The notes beneath the pieces were generated by a model, which made no database searches, had not been told where the DNA came from, and was given only the letters and a program-made list of their open reading frames with translations. Below, piece by piece: positions 1 through 12,039 of a stretch of DNA of 64,000 bases. Position 1 is the first letter of the stretch; every line of letters begins with the position of its first letter. Position numbers and translations under genes: made by a program. Source of the stretch: Protula sp. h YS-2021 (lineage: Eukaryota; Annelida; Polychaeta; Sabellida; Serpulidae); NCBI GenBank assembly GCA_949752745.1, contig OX457026.1, positions 45,105,239 to 45,169,238 of the forward strand, written 5' to 3'.

Positions 1-348
1 TTTAACAGTTTATGAGAACTTGAAACTTTCCGAACAGAAGATTTAAAGTTTGAATTGTTCATGATGCTTTCATACGCCCGGAGGACATGACATACACAGC
101 AACTCCCATCCCAACCCCCTCCCCCGCCCCTCCTCGTCGCCGCAAAAGAAGTTTAACAGGCGTCTCTTACTCTGCTCTGTATGAAATGATTGGTGAGCAG
201 CCCTTGACTTCATGTTTTTTTTAACTATACTATCGGCTAATATATTGTTGCCAGCAGGCTTGCAGTATGTATGAAGCTTTATGTCTAGTGCTGTATATAT
301 ATATGCATGTATGCACGCATGTATGTATGCATGTATGTATATATTATA

Positions 349-350
<2 letters not shown>
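1..350. other. No gene seen
   Basis: AT-rich sequence with a C-rich stretch near 110-135. I see no supported coding region or RNA. It leads into the TA microsatellite. Confidence 0.6.

Positions 351-430
<80 letters not shown>
351..430. repeat. (TA)n microsatellite
   Basis: Almost pure TA dinucleotide, preceded by a degenerate TATG/TGCA run from about 295. It abuts the left end of the inverted-repeat element at 441. Reading frames through it (YIYIYI) are artefacts. Confidence 0.97.
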
Positions 431-433
<3 letters not shown>

Positions 434-440
434 TGTATGT

Positions 441-1445
441 ACGGTTCCTAGTCAACTGGGCGCCAGGTTAACTGGGCGCCAAGTCAACTGGGCGACAGCG
501 AAGTCAACTGGGCGACAACTCTGGAGTCAATTGGGCGACAAAAAAAGTCAACTGGGCGACAAAAAAAGTCAACTGGGCAACAGTAGAAGTCAACTGGGCG
601 ACAAGAAAAAATCTTATGTTTTACATTTTGGACTTCATGCAAAATGGTTATTTCTAGAGATCAGGAAATTGTGAAATTTGAATTACAAAAAATTCTGTCT
701 GTGTTACGAACAAACTCTATTTCACTAGACTCAAGCGTGTACAAACAGGGATGAAAGTGAGTTCTAATCTGTCTCAAACATTGAACTTAATGCATGTTTA
801 ATTGCCATTCTCTGAAACATTTTCAATTTTAATCACAGAACTTAAAATCAACTGAAATTCAATTACACACTTAAAATCACTAATCATAATTCCTACTGAC
901 TAAGCGTTTACATAAAAATTGCAATTACTTTTGCAAATCCGACATCTACAGCAGTTCGATAATTGCAATTCTCTGAAATACAGGACTCGAAACATGATTG
1001 CAATTCAAATCACGATACCCACACATGAAGCTTTTACAAGTAATTGCAATTGCAATGAATTCTCACAATTCCTGAATTTAAACAGTCAACATGAATTTAC
1101 ATTCGCGGGGCGTAGATGTTGCCATTGCAATTAAAAGGAGTTCACATACATTGCAATTACAAGCATGTCCAGGGACATGACCAGCCGAGTTACCAAACAA
1201 AGAAAGAGACAAAAACTCAGAAACGAATACTGTTAGGCCAAAAAAATGAAAAACTTTGTTTCGTTAAGTACTAAAATGTTTCAAGTAATTTATTTTTCTG
1301 TCGCCCAGTTGACTTCTACTGTCGCCCAGCTGACTTTCTTTTGTCGCCCATTTGGACTTTTTTGTCGCCCAGTTGACCCCAGAGTTGTCGCCCAGTTGAC
1401 TTTTTCGTCGCCCAGTTGACTGTCGCCCAGTTGACCAGTTACCGT
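441..1445. mobile_element. Non-autonomous DNA transposon with tandem-repeat TIRs
   Basis: About 1.0 kb bounded by inverted repeats of roughly 150-170 bp. The left TIR (441-610) holds eight tandem copies of a motif like GTCAACTGGGCGACA. The right TIR (1293-1445) holds seven copies of its reverse complement in matching order and spacing. The outermost bases pair as ACGGT / ACCGT, and both flanks read GTATGTAC or close to it, so the target duplication is uncertain. The interior has no long ORF and is enriched in TTGCAATT between 900 and 1160. Superfamily not assigned; a foldback/MITE-like element is the best description. Confidence 0.8.
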
Positions 1446-2545
1446 ATGTACGTACGTATGTGTGTATGTGTGTGTGTATGTATGTATGTATGATGTTTCA
1501 CTCGAAGCGACCTACGAGTTATCACAGCCACTCCTTTACTTTGTGATCGAAATCTTAAGTCTTTGTAAGCAACGAATGGAGCTCCTATCTTGTCATATAC
1601 GCCGTCTGCTGGTGCCTTAGAGCTTTTTGTTTTTGATCGTTTGTCGTCTTGATGACGTGAATATAACTTTTCTCATAAAGCTTAGCAGTGTTGGATCTTT
1701 TTAAACACAGCAGATATTAAATTACACATTCACCGGTGGTAGTGAAGCTCTTTTTGTAACTGATCGTACAAGCTACCAGGCATTTTTATGACCACTCCTG
1801 CATTAGTTTTAACCCCCCCCCCCTTCCTCTCTTCACGTAAATCAGCTATCCATAAAGCGCTGACGACCCCGCCTAAAATATATCCATTATTGTGCACACG
1901 GTTTTATTTCGCAAATGCAGAACTGGCGAGTTACGAGGGGTGGGTGTGCCAGCGGGTCACGAGAATGTGGCGCTTACATCTTTATTCAGGGCTTCCAGCA
2001 CCAGTGTCTTGAGCTGGCTAAGAGACTCGTTTATCCGCTCCCTCCTTCTCTTCTCTATTATAGGCTTTTTAATCTGGAATCACAAGAAAGCGTGAATGAA
2101 ATTAACCTGCTCTCTGAAGCCATATACAACAAAACAAAGCAAACGGATCTGACAGTTTCAATTGTAGACCGTGAATTTTCATTTCGAGGTACCATATGGA
2201 AAAAACTAAAGCGACCAGTGCACAAAATATCAGTGCCCAGAGATGTATCCTACACTTTCAGTTAAAATCTATTTAGTTTCTTATATTTGCAAACAAATTC
2301 CATGGTCGGACCTGCGATCCCATTTGCTTTTACAGAAATGACAGAATAATTTTCCTTTTCTGCAAAAACAATCGTAATTGATTATCACAAATTCGGAAAA
2401 CAAAACTTTTCTTCACATTGACCGTCTAAATAGTCGGAAAACTTCCAGCATATAATTATAGGCGTTTTTAGCAGGGTCAACTTTCGTCGGCGGGCTATAC
2501 CTATCGCTCGTGGGATATCTTTTGTCCGTTATATACATATATATA
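1446..2545. other. No gene recognised
   Basis: A TG/TATG-rich tract (1446-1490) is followed by unique-looking DNA with ORFs up to 116 codons (1915-2265) that match no family I know. About 2470-2520 (ending in a TA-rich tail) resembles 19675-19735, so this is a dispersed repeat fragment. Confidence 0.5.
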
Positions 2546-3660
2546 TGTGTGTATAAATAATTCCCACTTGCAAACTTCGTTTGCAAATGGGAATAAGTTT
2601 GTAGTTTTTCTCGAAATTTCTGTCCTTTTTTTCCGTCACAGAGGTTTCCAGAAAACTCCTCCTAAGCTATTTGACGTAGGACGATGAAATTTGGCACATT
2701 GATAGAAGGTGACAAGGTGTCGTCAAATCCGCAAAATTTTTTGACCTTGAAGGTCAAGTTCAAATTGAGGTCAAAGTTTTTCTGACCTCAAAGTGGTTTC
2801 CAGAAAACTCCTCCTACAGGGTTTGTCGTAAAAAGACGGCATTTGGCAGAGACATAGAGGGTAATGAGTTGTCGTCAAATCCGTAAAAATTTTTTACCTT
2901 GAACCTCAGAGGTCAAGGTCAAATTGAGGTCAAAATATTTTTGGAAACACCTATTAATCACGAAAAGTAGCCATAAAGGTGCTCAAATCCAAGTGTGAAT
3001 GCATAAAACGTACTCAGTAAAGGGTAAACTTTCACTACTTACCTTGACCTTGAGGGTCAAGGTCAAAGGTCACGTGACTTCACGCGTCCTTAACGACAGG
3101 CCGACTCATCTCGAAAACGGTTAGAGCTCATTTTCGACCCTTTGGGCCTAAACAACGTTACATAAGAGGTACCTCGGTGACCTTGACCTTCTGGGTCACC
3201 GCCAAGGTCAAAAACCGGAAGTTGACTATTATCTCGAAAACGGTTAGAGATAGAGCGATTTTGAGCTCATTTTCCACTCTTTGGGCCTAGACAACGTTAC
3301 AATACAGGTACCTCGGTGACCTTGACCTTCTGGGTCACGGTCAAGGTCACAAACCGGAAATTGACTATTATCTCGAAAACGGTTAGAGATAGAGCGATTT
3401 TGAGCTCATTTTCGATGCTTTGGGCCTAAACAAAGTTACGTCAGAGGTACCTCGGTGACCTTGACCTTCTGGGTCACGGTCAAGGTCAAAAACCGGAAGT
3501 TGACTATTATCTCGAAAACGGTTAGAGATAGAGCGATTTTGTGCTTATTTTAGACCCTTTGGGCCTAAAAGACGTTATATAAGAGATACCTCGGTGATCT
3601 TGACCTCCTCCGTCATGGTCAAGGTCAAAAACTGTAAGTTTTATAAAATCGTTTGAAAAC
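2546..3660 (+). repeat. Repeat element with 139-bp tandem array
   Basis: It begins with a palindromic end (CTTGCAAACTTCGTTTGCAAA near 2567) and contains two ~170-bp units around 2640-2900. From about 3035 to 3645 there is an array with period 139 bp: ACCTCGGTGA recurs at 3171, 3310, 3449 and 3588. Units carry several AGGTCA/TGACCT half-site-like words. Related DNA occurs inverted at 47.2-48.7 kb and as partial copies near 7.9-8.4 kb and 14.5-15.0 kb, so this is a dispersed family. Confidence 0.85.
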
Positions 3661-5035
3661 TGAATTTGATTTATTTGTGCCCAAATGAGGTTACATTATA
3701 TTCACTTCGATGGCCTCGTTCACGATAATAATCCGGAAGCTGACAATTATGTCGAAGCACTGAAAAATGTGTCTTTGACCAAATATGTTGTGTCTTTGCC
3801 CTTCCAAGTGGGTGCTATTTCGCTACGTGTAGCGAAATTCGGTCTAGTTTTTCAAAACGCTGCTGTTCTTACACTTCTGGTTCGATTGTTTTTAATTTTG
3901 ACAGGAATATTCCCTGGTGGTCCTTCGCACAGCTTGAACTTTTTGACGATATGGTCCAATTTGCCAAAATATTGGTCAAAATCTGTCAAATGTTAGGGAA
4001 AAACAAAAATGCTACTCTACCTACAAACCCAGCTCAGTTGCGTTGGAATTTTACAGAAATGTTCCTTTCAAGTTCTTTCACAAAGCTTGATTTTGTTTTG
4101 TATTTTGGTCAACATACTTGACAAAAACGATGAAACTGCAATTTTTTTGATACGCATTAACATATATGATACCAAACGGAACCCCTGGGTAAATTCGAAA
4201 CTGTGATAAATTCGAAACTATTTAAGGCAAAGTGAATGATTTGGAGCAGAGATTAAAGCTGGACGAACAAACGGACATTTCAAATAAAGTCCTGGACAGG
4301 GCGCTATTTATGTAAGGTCACGTGACCCAGTCCTCAAACAGGTGTGTTCTCCCCCAACTACAACATTAAAAATAACCAGACCGATTTCGCTACCAAGTAG
4401 CGAAATGTTACACTTAGGAAAACAAAACCACTACAATCAAGACCTACATATATAGTATTCCACTTAAGACTTTGTTAGACGACACGCCACCATGCCTGTT
4501 GTATAAAAAATTACAAAGAAAGCTATCAAATATTTCTACCACTGATTTGGACTATGCCGTTGCAAAATTTTCACGAATTAGTGGAAAACAGCTTTTCACA
4601 AAAAAGGTATTGGATTCGTTAGACTGGCGAAAATAAATTACATGTATAACATGCTCCATCCAACAACCACCCTCCCCTACACACACCAACCTGTGCGGTC
4701 AATCTACCCACAAAACTTTCGTGCGATCAATTAAAATCTGTTGGAGAAATGACATTAATTCAAAACTTACAGACGAACGGACGGACAGAGACATCAGAGA
4801 CCAATCCCGTGATTATGTAAATTAACTTTTCCATATTTTTATTTTCCTTTCACCAAAACATTAGAATTCACATTTTTCAACTATTCCAACCTTTAGTACA
4901 AGAAAACTTGATTTATGTGACATTTGAATTATCGGTAGTCCAATCCAAAATAGCCTACCAAAAAAAAAAGAAACGGAATTCTTATTTGCTTCAGATTTCT
5001 TATTTTAAAAAAATACGGTAATACGGTAATGCATA
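3661..5035. other. No gene recognised; dispersed repeat fragments
   Basis: Holds palindromic words built on TTTCGCTA...TAGCGAAA near 3818-3845 and 4385-4412, with the flank CGGTCTAGTT seen again (inverted) near 48410. ORFs of 103 and 65 codons show no recognisable domain. The rest is AT-rich. Confidence 0.5.
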
Positions 5036-5037
5036 CA

Positions 5038-5127
<90 letters not shown>
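5038..5127. repeat. (TA)n microsatellite
   Basis: About 90 bp of uninterrupted TA dinucleotide. The two ORFs crossing it on opposite strands are artefacts. Confidence 0.97.
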
Positions 5128-5131
<4 letters not shown>

Positions 5132-5970
5132 CGATCGAAATGAGCCCTCACCTTCCTCAGCTGAGCCGATGTCAGCTTCTGTGGCGATTGCAATATTTCA
5201 GCTGTACTCATTTCGGCGAACTGCAAATTTGAATATCACAACCGCTCGGGCCACTTATCCGATACGTGCCAAGCGTTGTCAAAGCACTGGCAGACTTGAA
5301 TTTTATTATAAATCTTAAGCCGTTGACGTGCTGAATATTTCAATTAACCTTTAAAAAGTAAACAGAGTCCTCACTTGCTTCCAGTTTTATAGCAGTAGAG
5401 TCTTTCACATACAGCAAGTGATCGATTCCATAAACCGTAATTTCCCACGCACCATGCCAAATATAGTTTGGCCAATCAGTGAAGAGATTTCGGTGTGCGC
5501 TGTTGTGCACAAAAAGTTGCATATTCACTCACGCGGCAGGCTGTTGTTCGCCGCTGTCAATCGGGTATGTAAATAACATATGCAAACACAACTCACGTGC
5601 CTCAGAGCTGTGTTCGAATCGTGGGAAAACTCCGCCCAATTTGCGATTTATTTTACCGCAGGTCAAGTGGAGTGATTTGAAGAGGTGAAAGAGGCTCGTG
5701 ACAACAATATCAGCAAGTGCTTGAAGTACTGGCGACGCGTTCTAACAGGTTGTTGTTTAAAGGTACGCGCATTGAAACTCGTGGGAAAATGGCCCCCAAA
5801 TGACAAAATTAGTCATTAAGTAGCGAGCTAACAGGATAAGGTTTCTCCAATATACTGTCTACTTAACCATTTGCTTTTTTTTAAAACTGAGTTTGAAATA
5901 TGTTATTAAATGTGCCTAGGAATGGAGCTATTAAAGTTTAGTTAAACTTAAAAAAAGAAAAAAAAAACCC

Positions 5971-5972
<2 letters not shown>
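5128..5972. other. No gene recognised
   Basis: Short ORFs (up to 69 codons) without recognisable domains. The phrase TACGCGCATTGAA at about 5763 recurs near 6703, suggesting repeat-derived DNA. Confidence 0.45.

Positions 5973-5973
<1 letters not shown>

Positions 5974-6064
<91 letters not shown>
5974..6064. repeat. (GA)n microsatellite
   Basis: About 90 bp of GA dinucleotide with one AAAG interruption near the 3' end, followed by a G-run (6091-6104). Confidence 0.97.
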
Positions 6065-7020
6065 TACAAAGAAGAAAAATAAAAACGAATTGGGGGGGGG
6101 GGGGCAGTAGTCCTCGGGGGAAATTGCCCTACGGGAGGAATTGGTCGGCCGGAGGAATTGACTGTGGGGGACTTGGGGGTCCTGTTCCCGTCGATTCGTG
6201 TCAAAGAAATCCCTTCTCTGCCATGCCCTGTATAGTAATGGTTTGACGTTTTACCTCAAAATAAATCCTTTAATTCTTTGCCATGAAATGCCAGATGCTT
6301 GCATTAAGCACAAAAAAGTACAAAATATAAGGGTTTACATTTTTTCGAAATTTAGACGAAACGTCGCACCTTGCATATTTAGACGAAACGTCGCTAGGTG
6401 TAACGTCGCTAGACGAAACGTCGCGGATTCTTTCTCTAACGATCCATTATAAATTGACTCAATATCCCACCGCGGAACACCCTGCCCCGCATCAGACTGC
6501 CCCTCCCCCGGTGACCTACCGCCCAATTGGCCTCCGATTTTGCACTCCAATTTCTGATGTACTTACAGCCCTTATAAACGAGCAATTTGCTCCCTTTTCG
6601 AACTCGGTTGATAACAAAGACAGCCGTTAAGTTGCTTGGTAACGCATGTCAAATGTCGAGGTTTTTATAACAAATTTTGCTGTTCTCCGGACTAGAAAAT
6701 GGTACGCGCATTGAATCTAATGCTCCCTGCATCGTCAAAAAAAAAAGTTTTACCCCCTAGAATTACATTACTCTGATTAACTGAAAAATCTTGATATTTT
6801 TACGTGAACTTGTAAATCTCAACAGAGAACGCAAATCTTAGGGCAACATTTATTGCTGTATAAAAGAGAGAAATCCAATGAACATTAACATTTCTCAGTC
6901 TTTGGGTTTAAAAGTAACATCTTCTTGCCAGTATCCCACACATTGTGTCAGAGCCATTTTGGCCAGAACTGAAAAGTGTGATATTTGGGCCACTTAAAAG
7001 ACCATTCAAAGTTTTGATAA
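6065..7020. other. No gene; short GACGAAACGTCGC repeats
   Basis: Between 6350 and 6425 the word GACGAAACGTCGC or close variants occurs several times in tandem, with self-complementary ACGT cores. The rest shows nothing recognisable. Confidence 0.5.
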
Positions 7021-7770
7021 TACCCACTAGCTAACTTCGTTTGCAACTGAGAATAAGTCTGTAGTTTTTCTGGAAATTTCTGCCCCTTTCACTGTTTTAG
7101 TCCCCCGCCGGGGGACTCTAGTTTTTGGGTCTGTCCGTCCGTCTGTCGACACCTTTTTTGTTTTTCGACCGATTGTTAAGATATTGCATATATGGGTAGT
7201 ACTGGAACGAACAAGGATCGGTATTTTAAATGAACGGCCCAAGGACATTGGCCCAGCTGAACTTCACAAATCTTCCCAATCCTTACTCAGTTGAATGAGT
7301 TGTTAACACATTCAAGCCTACATTTCTGGATCGATTGTTGAAATCTTTTACATATAGGAAGTATTGGAACCAACAAAGCTCGGTATTGTTAAAGAGCCCT
7401 GTCGGCCCAAGGACATTGGCCCAGCTGAACTTCAGAAATTTTCACAACCCTTACATACTGGAATGAGTTTGTTAACATACTCAACCCTACATTTCTGCAT
7501 CGATTGTTGAAATATTTTACATATAGGAAGTATTGGAACCAACAAAGGTCGGTTTTGTAAATGAGCCCTATCGGCCCAAGGACATTGGCCCAGCTGAACT
7601 TCAGAAATTTTCACAATCCTTACATACTGGAATGAGTTGTTAACACACTCAAGCCTACATTTTTTTATCAATCGGCAAATTGATACACACATAGGTAGTA
7701 TGGGTGGTAGCAAAAATTGGTATTGCAAATGAGCCATGTCTGCCCAAGGACATTGGCCCAGCTGGAATTT
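7021..7770 (+). repeat. 168-bp tandem array with palindromic start
   Basis: It starts with a degenerate copy of the palindromic end seen at 2546, then a GGGGGACTCTAG phrase and a GTCCGTCCGTCTGTC phrase common in invertebrate repeats. GGCCCAAGGACATTGGCCCAGCTG or a close variant recurs at about 7236, 7404, 7573 and 7741, giving a period of 168-169 bp and about four units. Non-coding. Confidence 0.85.
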
Positions 7771-8382
7771 TAAAATTCACGAATATGATACGAATTTCTT
7801 AAGGGTTGTAGTCCAACCTAACAAAATCAAATACTGGGATTGCACGCTGGCGGGGGACATAGTCAATTTCACTGACCCACTTGTTTCTTCTCTTTTTAGA
7901 TCGTTGGATAATGCCCAGAAAACTGCTCCTACACCCTTTAACAGAACAAGGCGAAATTTGGCTCACGTGTAGAAGATTACGAGGTCTCGGTAAATCCGTA
8001 ACATTTTTTTACCTCGACGGTCAAGGCGAAGGTCAAATTCAGGTCAAAGTTATTTTTCCTACAAAATGGTTTCCAAAAAAAAATCCTCCCAGGCTTGAGT
8101 CAGCGAAGGCTCATATTTGTTGCACTTACACTTAGATAATCATAATGTGAAACCGCAAATCTATTTTTTACTTCGACCTCAAAGGTCAAGATGAGCTCAT
8201 TTTCGCCCCTTTGGACCTAAACAATGTTACATAACAGATATCTCGGTCACCTTGACCTTCTCGGTCACGGTCAAGATAAACAAACGGAACTTGACCATTA
8301 TCTCGAAAACTGTTAGAAATAGAGCAATTTTGTGCTAATTTCCCAGCTGTTGGCCAAAAACAAGAACAAAGAAGTGGTATCT
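7771..8382 (+). repeat. Partial copy of the 139-bp repeat family
   Basis: From about 7905 the sequence follows the order seen at 2640-3300 (CCAGAAAACTSCTCC, GGTCAAAGT, CACCTTGACCTTCTSGGTCACGG, TCTCGAAAACTGTTAGA) with many differences. It ends where the CCCAGATAGC-ended element begins. Confidence 0.65.
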
Positions 8383-8879
8383 GCCCAGATAGCAAAAGGA
8401 CATACGGCCAACGTTTTGCCTATGTTTAAGTTGCCAACAGAATTTTGTTGGGCCTCGGTTGGTTAGCACCGCCGGGCCAACAGCGTTTTTGCAAATCGGC
8501 CCACCTTTTTGCCAACATGTTGGTGCAGGGTTGGGCCAACGTGATATGAAAAAAAAATTTTTCGATGGGCCAACAGTTTCCGAACGGTTGGGCCAACCTT
8601 ACCCAAACGTGTTGGCAAAAAGTTGGGCCGATTTGCAAAAACGCTGTTGGCCCAACGGTTAAGAACTACATAGGCCCATCGTTGTCATGATTGTTATTTC
8701 AATGTTGGCCCAACCGTTGGGAAATTGTTGGCCCTTTGTAAAAGAATTTTTCACACCACGAAGGCCCATTCTTTCCCCAACATGTTGGCAAGAAGTTAGG
8801 CCGATTTGCAGAAACGTTGTTGGGCCAACATTTAGGACACAATATTGGCCCAACTTTTGGGAGGTCGTTGGTCCATTGA

Positions 8880-8881
<2 letters not shown>

Positions 8882-8948
<67 letters not shown>
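8882..8948. repeat. (TA)n microsatellite
   Basis: About 66 bp of TA dinucleotide inside the GGCCAAC-rich subterminal region. Confidence 0.95.
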
Positions 8949-8951
<3 letters not shown>

Positions 8952-9744
8952 ATATTTTTATATTTTTAGTAATGGCAACGATGGGCCCTTACTAAAAATA
9001 TCATTTATACATTTTTTCGATGGGCCAACAGCTTCCCAACGGTTGGGCCAATATATTGAGATAACTGTCATATTACGATGGAGTTTTAAGTCTTTCACGT
9101 CCAGCCAATAACATTTCTACAAATCGGCTCACATTTTTGCAGCGTTGTAAAAAATATTGTACACTGCTATGGTCAAAGACAAATCTAACCTTTGGCCGCT
9201 AGCTGCTTCAATGATCATCCGAGGTTTTCTATACTTTCGCAGTATGATGAATTCAGTAAAAAGACAATTTCAGAGCACACATAGTAACATTTTAATATTT
9301 TTTGCAACATTTGCGTAATGTCAGAAAGTTTTATATAGCCTTATAAAGTCCAAAGATTTTTGTGTTTATTCAGCATTTAGCCCGCTGGTTGCTGCTGCCT
9401 TATGGGCCCTTCGTCGCCGACCCCCGTCTCTGTCGGCAGCAAAGCGGAGCCAGTCCTTCATGACCTTTTCCACTTCTGCCTCTATTGCAGTTGTAGATCC
9501 GTGCGTTTTTCGGACAGCAATTGAAAATCGCAAAAATGGACAAAACTATAAATATTTCGTAGGTTTTCTTTTATTTTTGATGCATATTTATCAGGAAATT
9601 TGCTGTGTGAACACTCATACAAGTAAATCGACACTTACATAATCAACAAAATATTTCCTTAAAGTGTTTTGTAGTGTATGTATCAAATTATTACAGTACG
9701 CTTAGCATATGTAAATAAATCATTGTTTTCGTTATTACCTAAAA

Positions 9745-10345
9745 AGATCCTTTATATCAATACTATGCATACTTCCTTCCTGTAAGGTTTGGTGAAGGTC
9801 CAATAAACAGTTTTTAAGATATCGCCCGGACAAGAAAAAAGTTTAAAATGCGACGTACGGACAGACGGACTGACAAGAGACAAATTGAACCCCTATTGCA
9901 TGTCTGTATTATATATACTTTCTTTCTGGAAGGTTTGTGAAGATCCGATTAATAGTTTTTGAGATATCGCCCGGACAAGAAAAAAGTTTAAAGTAGGACG
10001 GACGGACAGACGGACGGACGTGAAACAAATTGAACCCCTGTTGCACCTCTGCACTATATATACTTTCTTCCTGTAACGTTTGGTGAAGATCCAATAAATA
10101 ATTTTTGAGATATCGCCCGGACAAGAAAAAAGTTTAAGTGCGACGGACAGACAGAGGGATGGACAAGAGACAAATTGAACCCCCTATTGCACATTTGTAC
10201 TATATATACTTCCTTTCTGGAAGGTTTGGTGAAGATCCGAGTGATAGTTTTTGAGATATTGCCTTGACAAGAAAAAAGTTTAAAAAGCGACGTACGGACA
10301 GACGGACGGACAAGAGACAAATTGAACCCCCTATTGCAATCTGTA
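9745..10345. repeat. 146-bp tandem array
   Basis: Four units; the phrase CGGACAAGAAAAAAGTTTA (diverged in the last) recurs at about 9827, 9972, 10118 and 10264, so the period is 145-146 bp. Each unit contains a GACGGACAGACGGACGG-like stretch. Non-coding; open frames through it are by-products of the repeat. Confidence 0.9.
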
Positions 10346-10981
10346 GTATCATGTTTTAAATTCGTCTTTTTATTACAACAATAACAACAACCACAACAAA
10401 CAAAACAATGACACCATAATTATTAAACAGTAAAACACACTGAATGATGTCTCACTACATTGTATATATTTTTACTTATCCTAGAAAATACCCACATTTC
10501 CCAGGCGTTCTATATCATACATTATCGCTCACTTTTGTGGACTGTATTTGTTTACTTGACAAAAACATCAACTTAAACATTCACCATTTATTCAAACACA
10601 TTACATGTAAATTACCTTTCTGGTTCCGAAGTAGCCATTTCTTCTGACTTAATTGCGTTTCAGTTTTTAATTCTTGATCAAAATAAGGCGCTTTTTCTCC
10701 CAGTATGGCTGCCGAGACTGAAACCCGGTTTAAGAACTTAATACCTGTAAATTTCAAACAATGGCCCAACACAAAGCCAACTAACACCGCCAACCTTTCA
10801 CCAACACTAAAATTAAAGGTTGGTAAAAAGTTGGGCCATCGTTGAACCGAGCAAGTTTAAATTATGTTGGCTACTTAAAACCCGTTCACTGTCGGGCCAA
10901 CACTGTTTCGCCAAATGCCAACCCTGCCAACCTGTTGCCAACCGTAGCCAATGTTGGCCCTACATACCATTGCTATCTGGG

Positions 10982-11344
10982 TGGGTAACTTTATCCTTCT
11001 CGATCACCCCATCAGTAGATATGAGACGTGATTTCTGGACGCTAACCCCCCGGGCGATAAAATGGGATTATGGTATAGTTTTACGTGTCATAGAATTCTG
11101 ATCATCTTTCATTTTCAGATCCCAACTGGTGACCGACCGATCTATGAGAACTGTGTTAATTCTGGCACTCATCACTGTGAGCCGTATGTGCAGTGATAAC
11201 GGAAAGTTGGTCCGGTGCGCTTATTTCGGCCTTGTCAGCACTGTCAGTCATCTCACGTCCGCATGATTCATGTTGTCGACATTCCCACGATAGTACATCT
11301 TCAGTTGAACAACGTTTTTCCGTGAGTGAACCTGTGTTATCTAG
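10982..11344. other. No gene recognised
   Basis: Overlapping ORFs of 82 and 100 codons on opposite strands (11156-11495) show no known domain. The sequence runs into the 85-bp array. Confidence 0.45.
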
Positions 11345-11860
11345 AAATGTCATGAGACTTCTGGATGGTGCCCCCTGTAAGGCGGGAAATGGAAATTGTT
11401 GCATAGTTTTTTACGTTTCAGACCATTTTGAACAAGTTTCAATTCTTGATCATTGGACTCCCCCTCCTAAGGCGGAAATTGAGATTTTTGCATAGTTTTA
11501 AGTTTCGGACAGTTCTGATCCTCGGACCCCCTCCCCCCCCCCCCGAACGTTGTACGTTGCAGACAATTTTGAATATTTTTCCTTTTTGACCCTTGGACCC
11601 CCCATAAAGTGGGAAATTGAGATGTTTGCATATTTGTACGTTTCAGAAAATTCTGAACATTTTCTTTACCCTTGGGCCCACCACCCGAAGGCGGAAAATT
11701 GAGATTTTTGCGTAGTTTCATGTTTCAGACAATTCTGAACGTTTTCTTTTTTTATCCCTGGATCCCCTCCAAGGTGGGAAACTGAGATTTTGATATAGTT
11801 TTACGTCTCAGACAATTCTGAACATTTTTCATTTTTGCACCCTCATGCGCCTCTAAAGTA
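11345..11860 (+). repeat. Array of ~85-bp units, plus orientation
   Basis: About six degenerate units of the form TTTACGTTTCAGACAATTC...CCTTGGACCCCC...GGCGGGAAATTGAGATTTTTG. The same unit appears reversed at 14050-14400, so the two arrays form an imperfect inverted repeat around the Polinton remnant at 11990-14043. Confidence 0.85.
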
Positions 11861-12039
11861 TATAAGACAGATATACCAACTTCACAGCTACTGAATCGAT
11901 TTCAACCATTCTTTCAGCATAATATGTTCAGTATAACTAAAAGTTTTTATAATAACGTCATTTATCAAAATTGCAAACGATTCATGAGGTCTATGATTAT
12001 AATTGTAGACTTAGTCTTGCAAGATATATGCATACCGAT

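Larger units (their letters stand above)
8384..10981. mobile_element. 2.6-kb non-autonomous DNA element, CCCAGATAGC ends
   Basis: The ends are inverted: CCCAGATAGCA at 8384 and TGCTATCTGGG ending at 10981, followed inward on both sides by related phrases with GGCCAAC. Both subterminal regions (8400-9060 and 10750-10965) are packed with direct and inverted copies of TTGGGCCAAC, giving extensive potential secondary structure. No transposase is visible. The interior carries a TA microsatellite and a 146-bp tandem array. Target duplication unclear. Superfamily not assigned. Confidence 0.65.

Noticed and set aside
267..674. ORFs through TA, GA and CT microsatellites (also 5005-5232, 5938-6204, 16671-17010, 19511-19962)
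   Set aside because: Low-complexity translations (YIYI, SLSL, RERE) without any domain.
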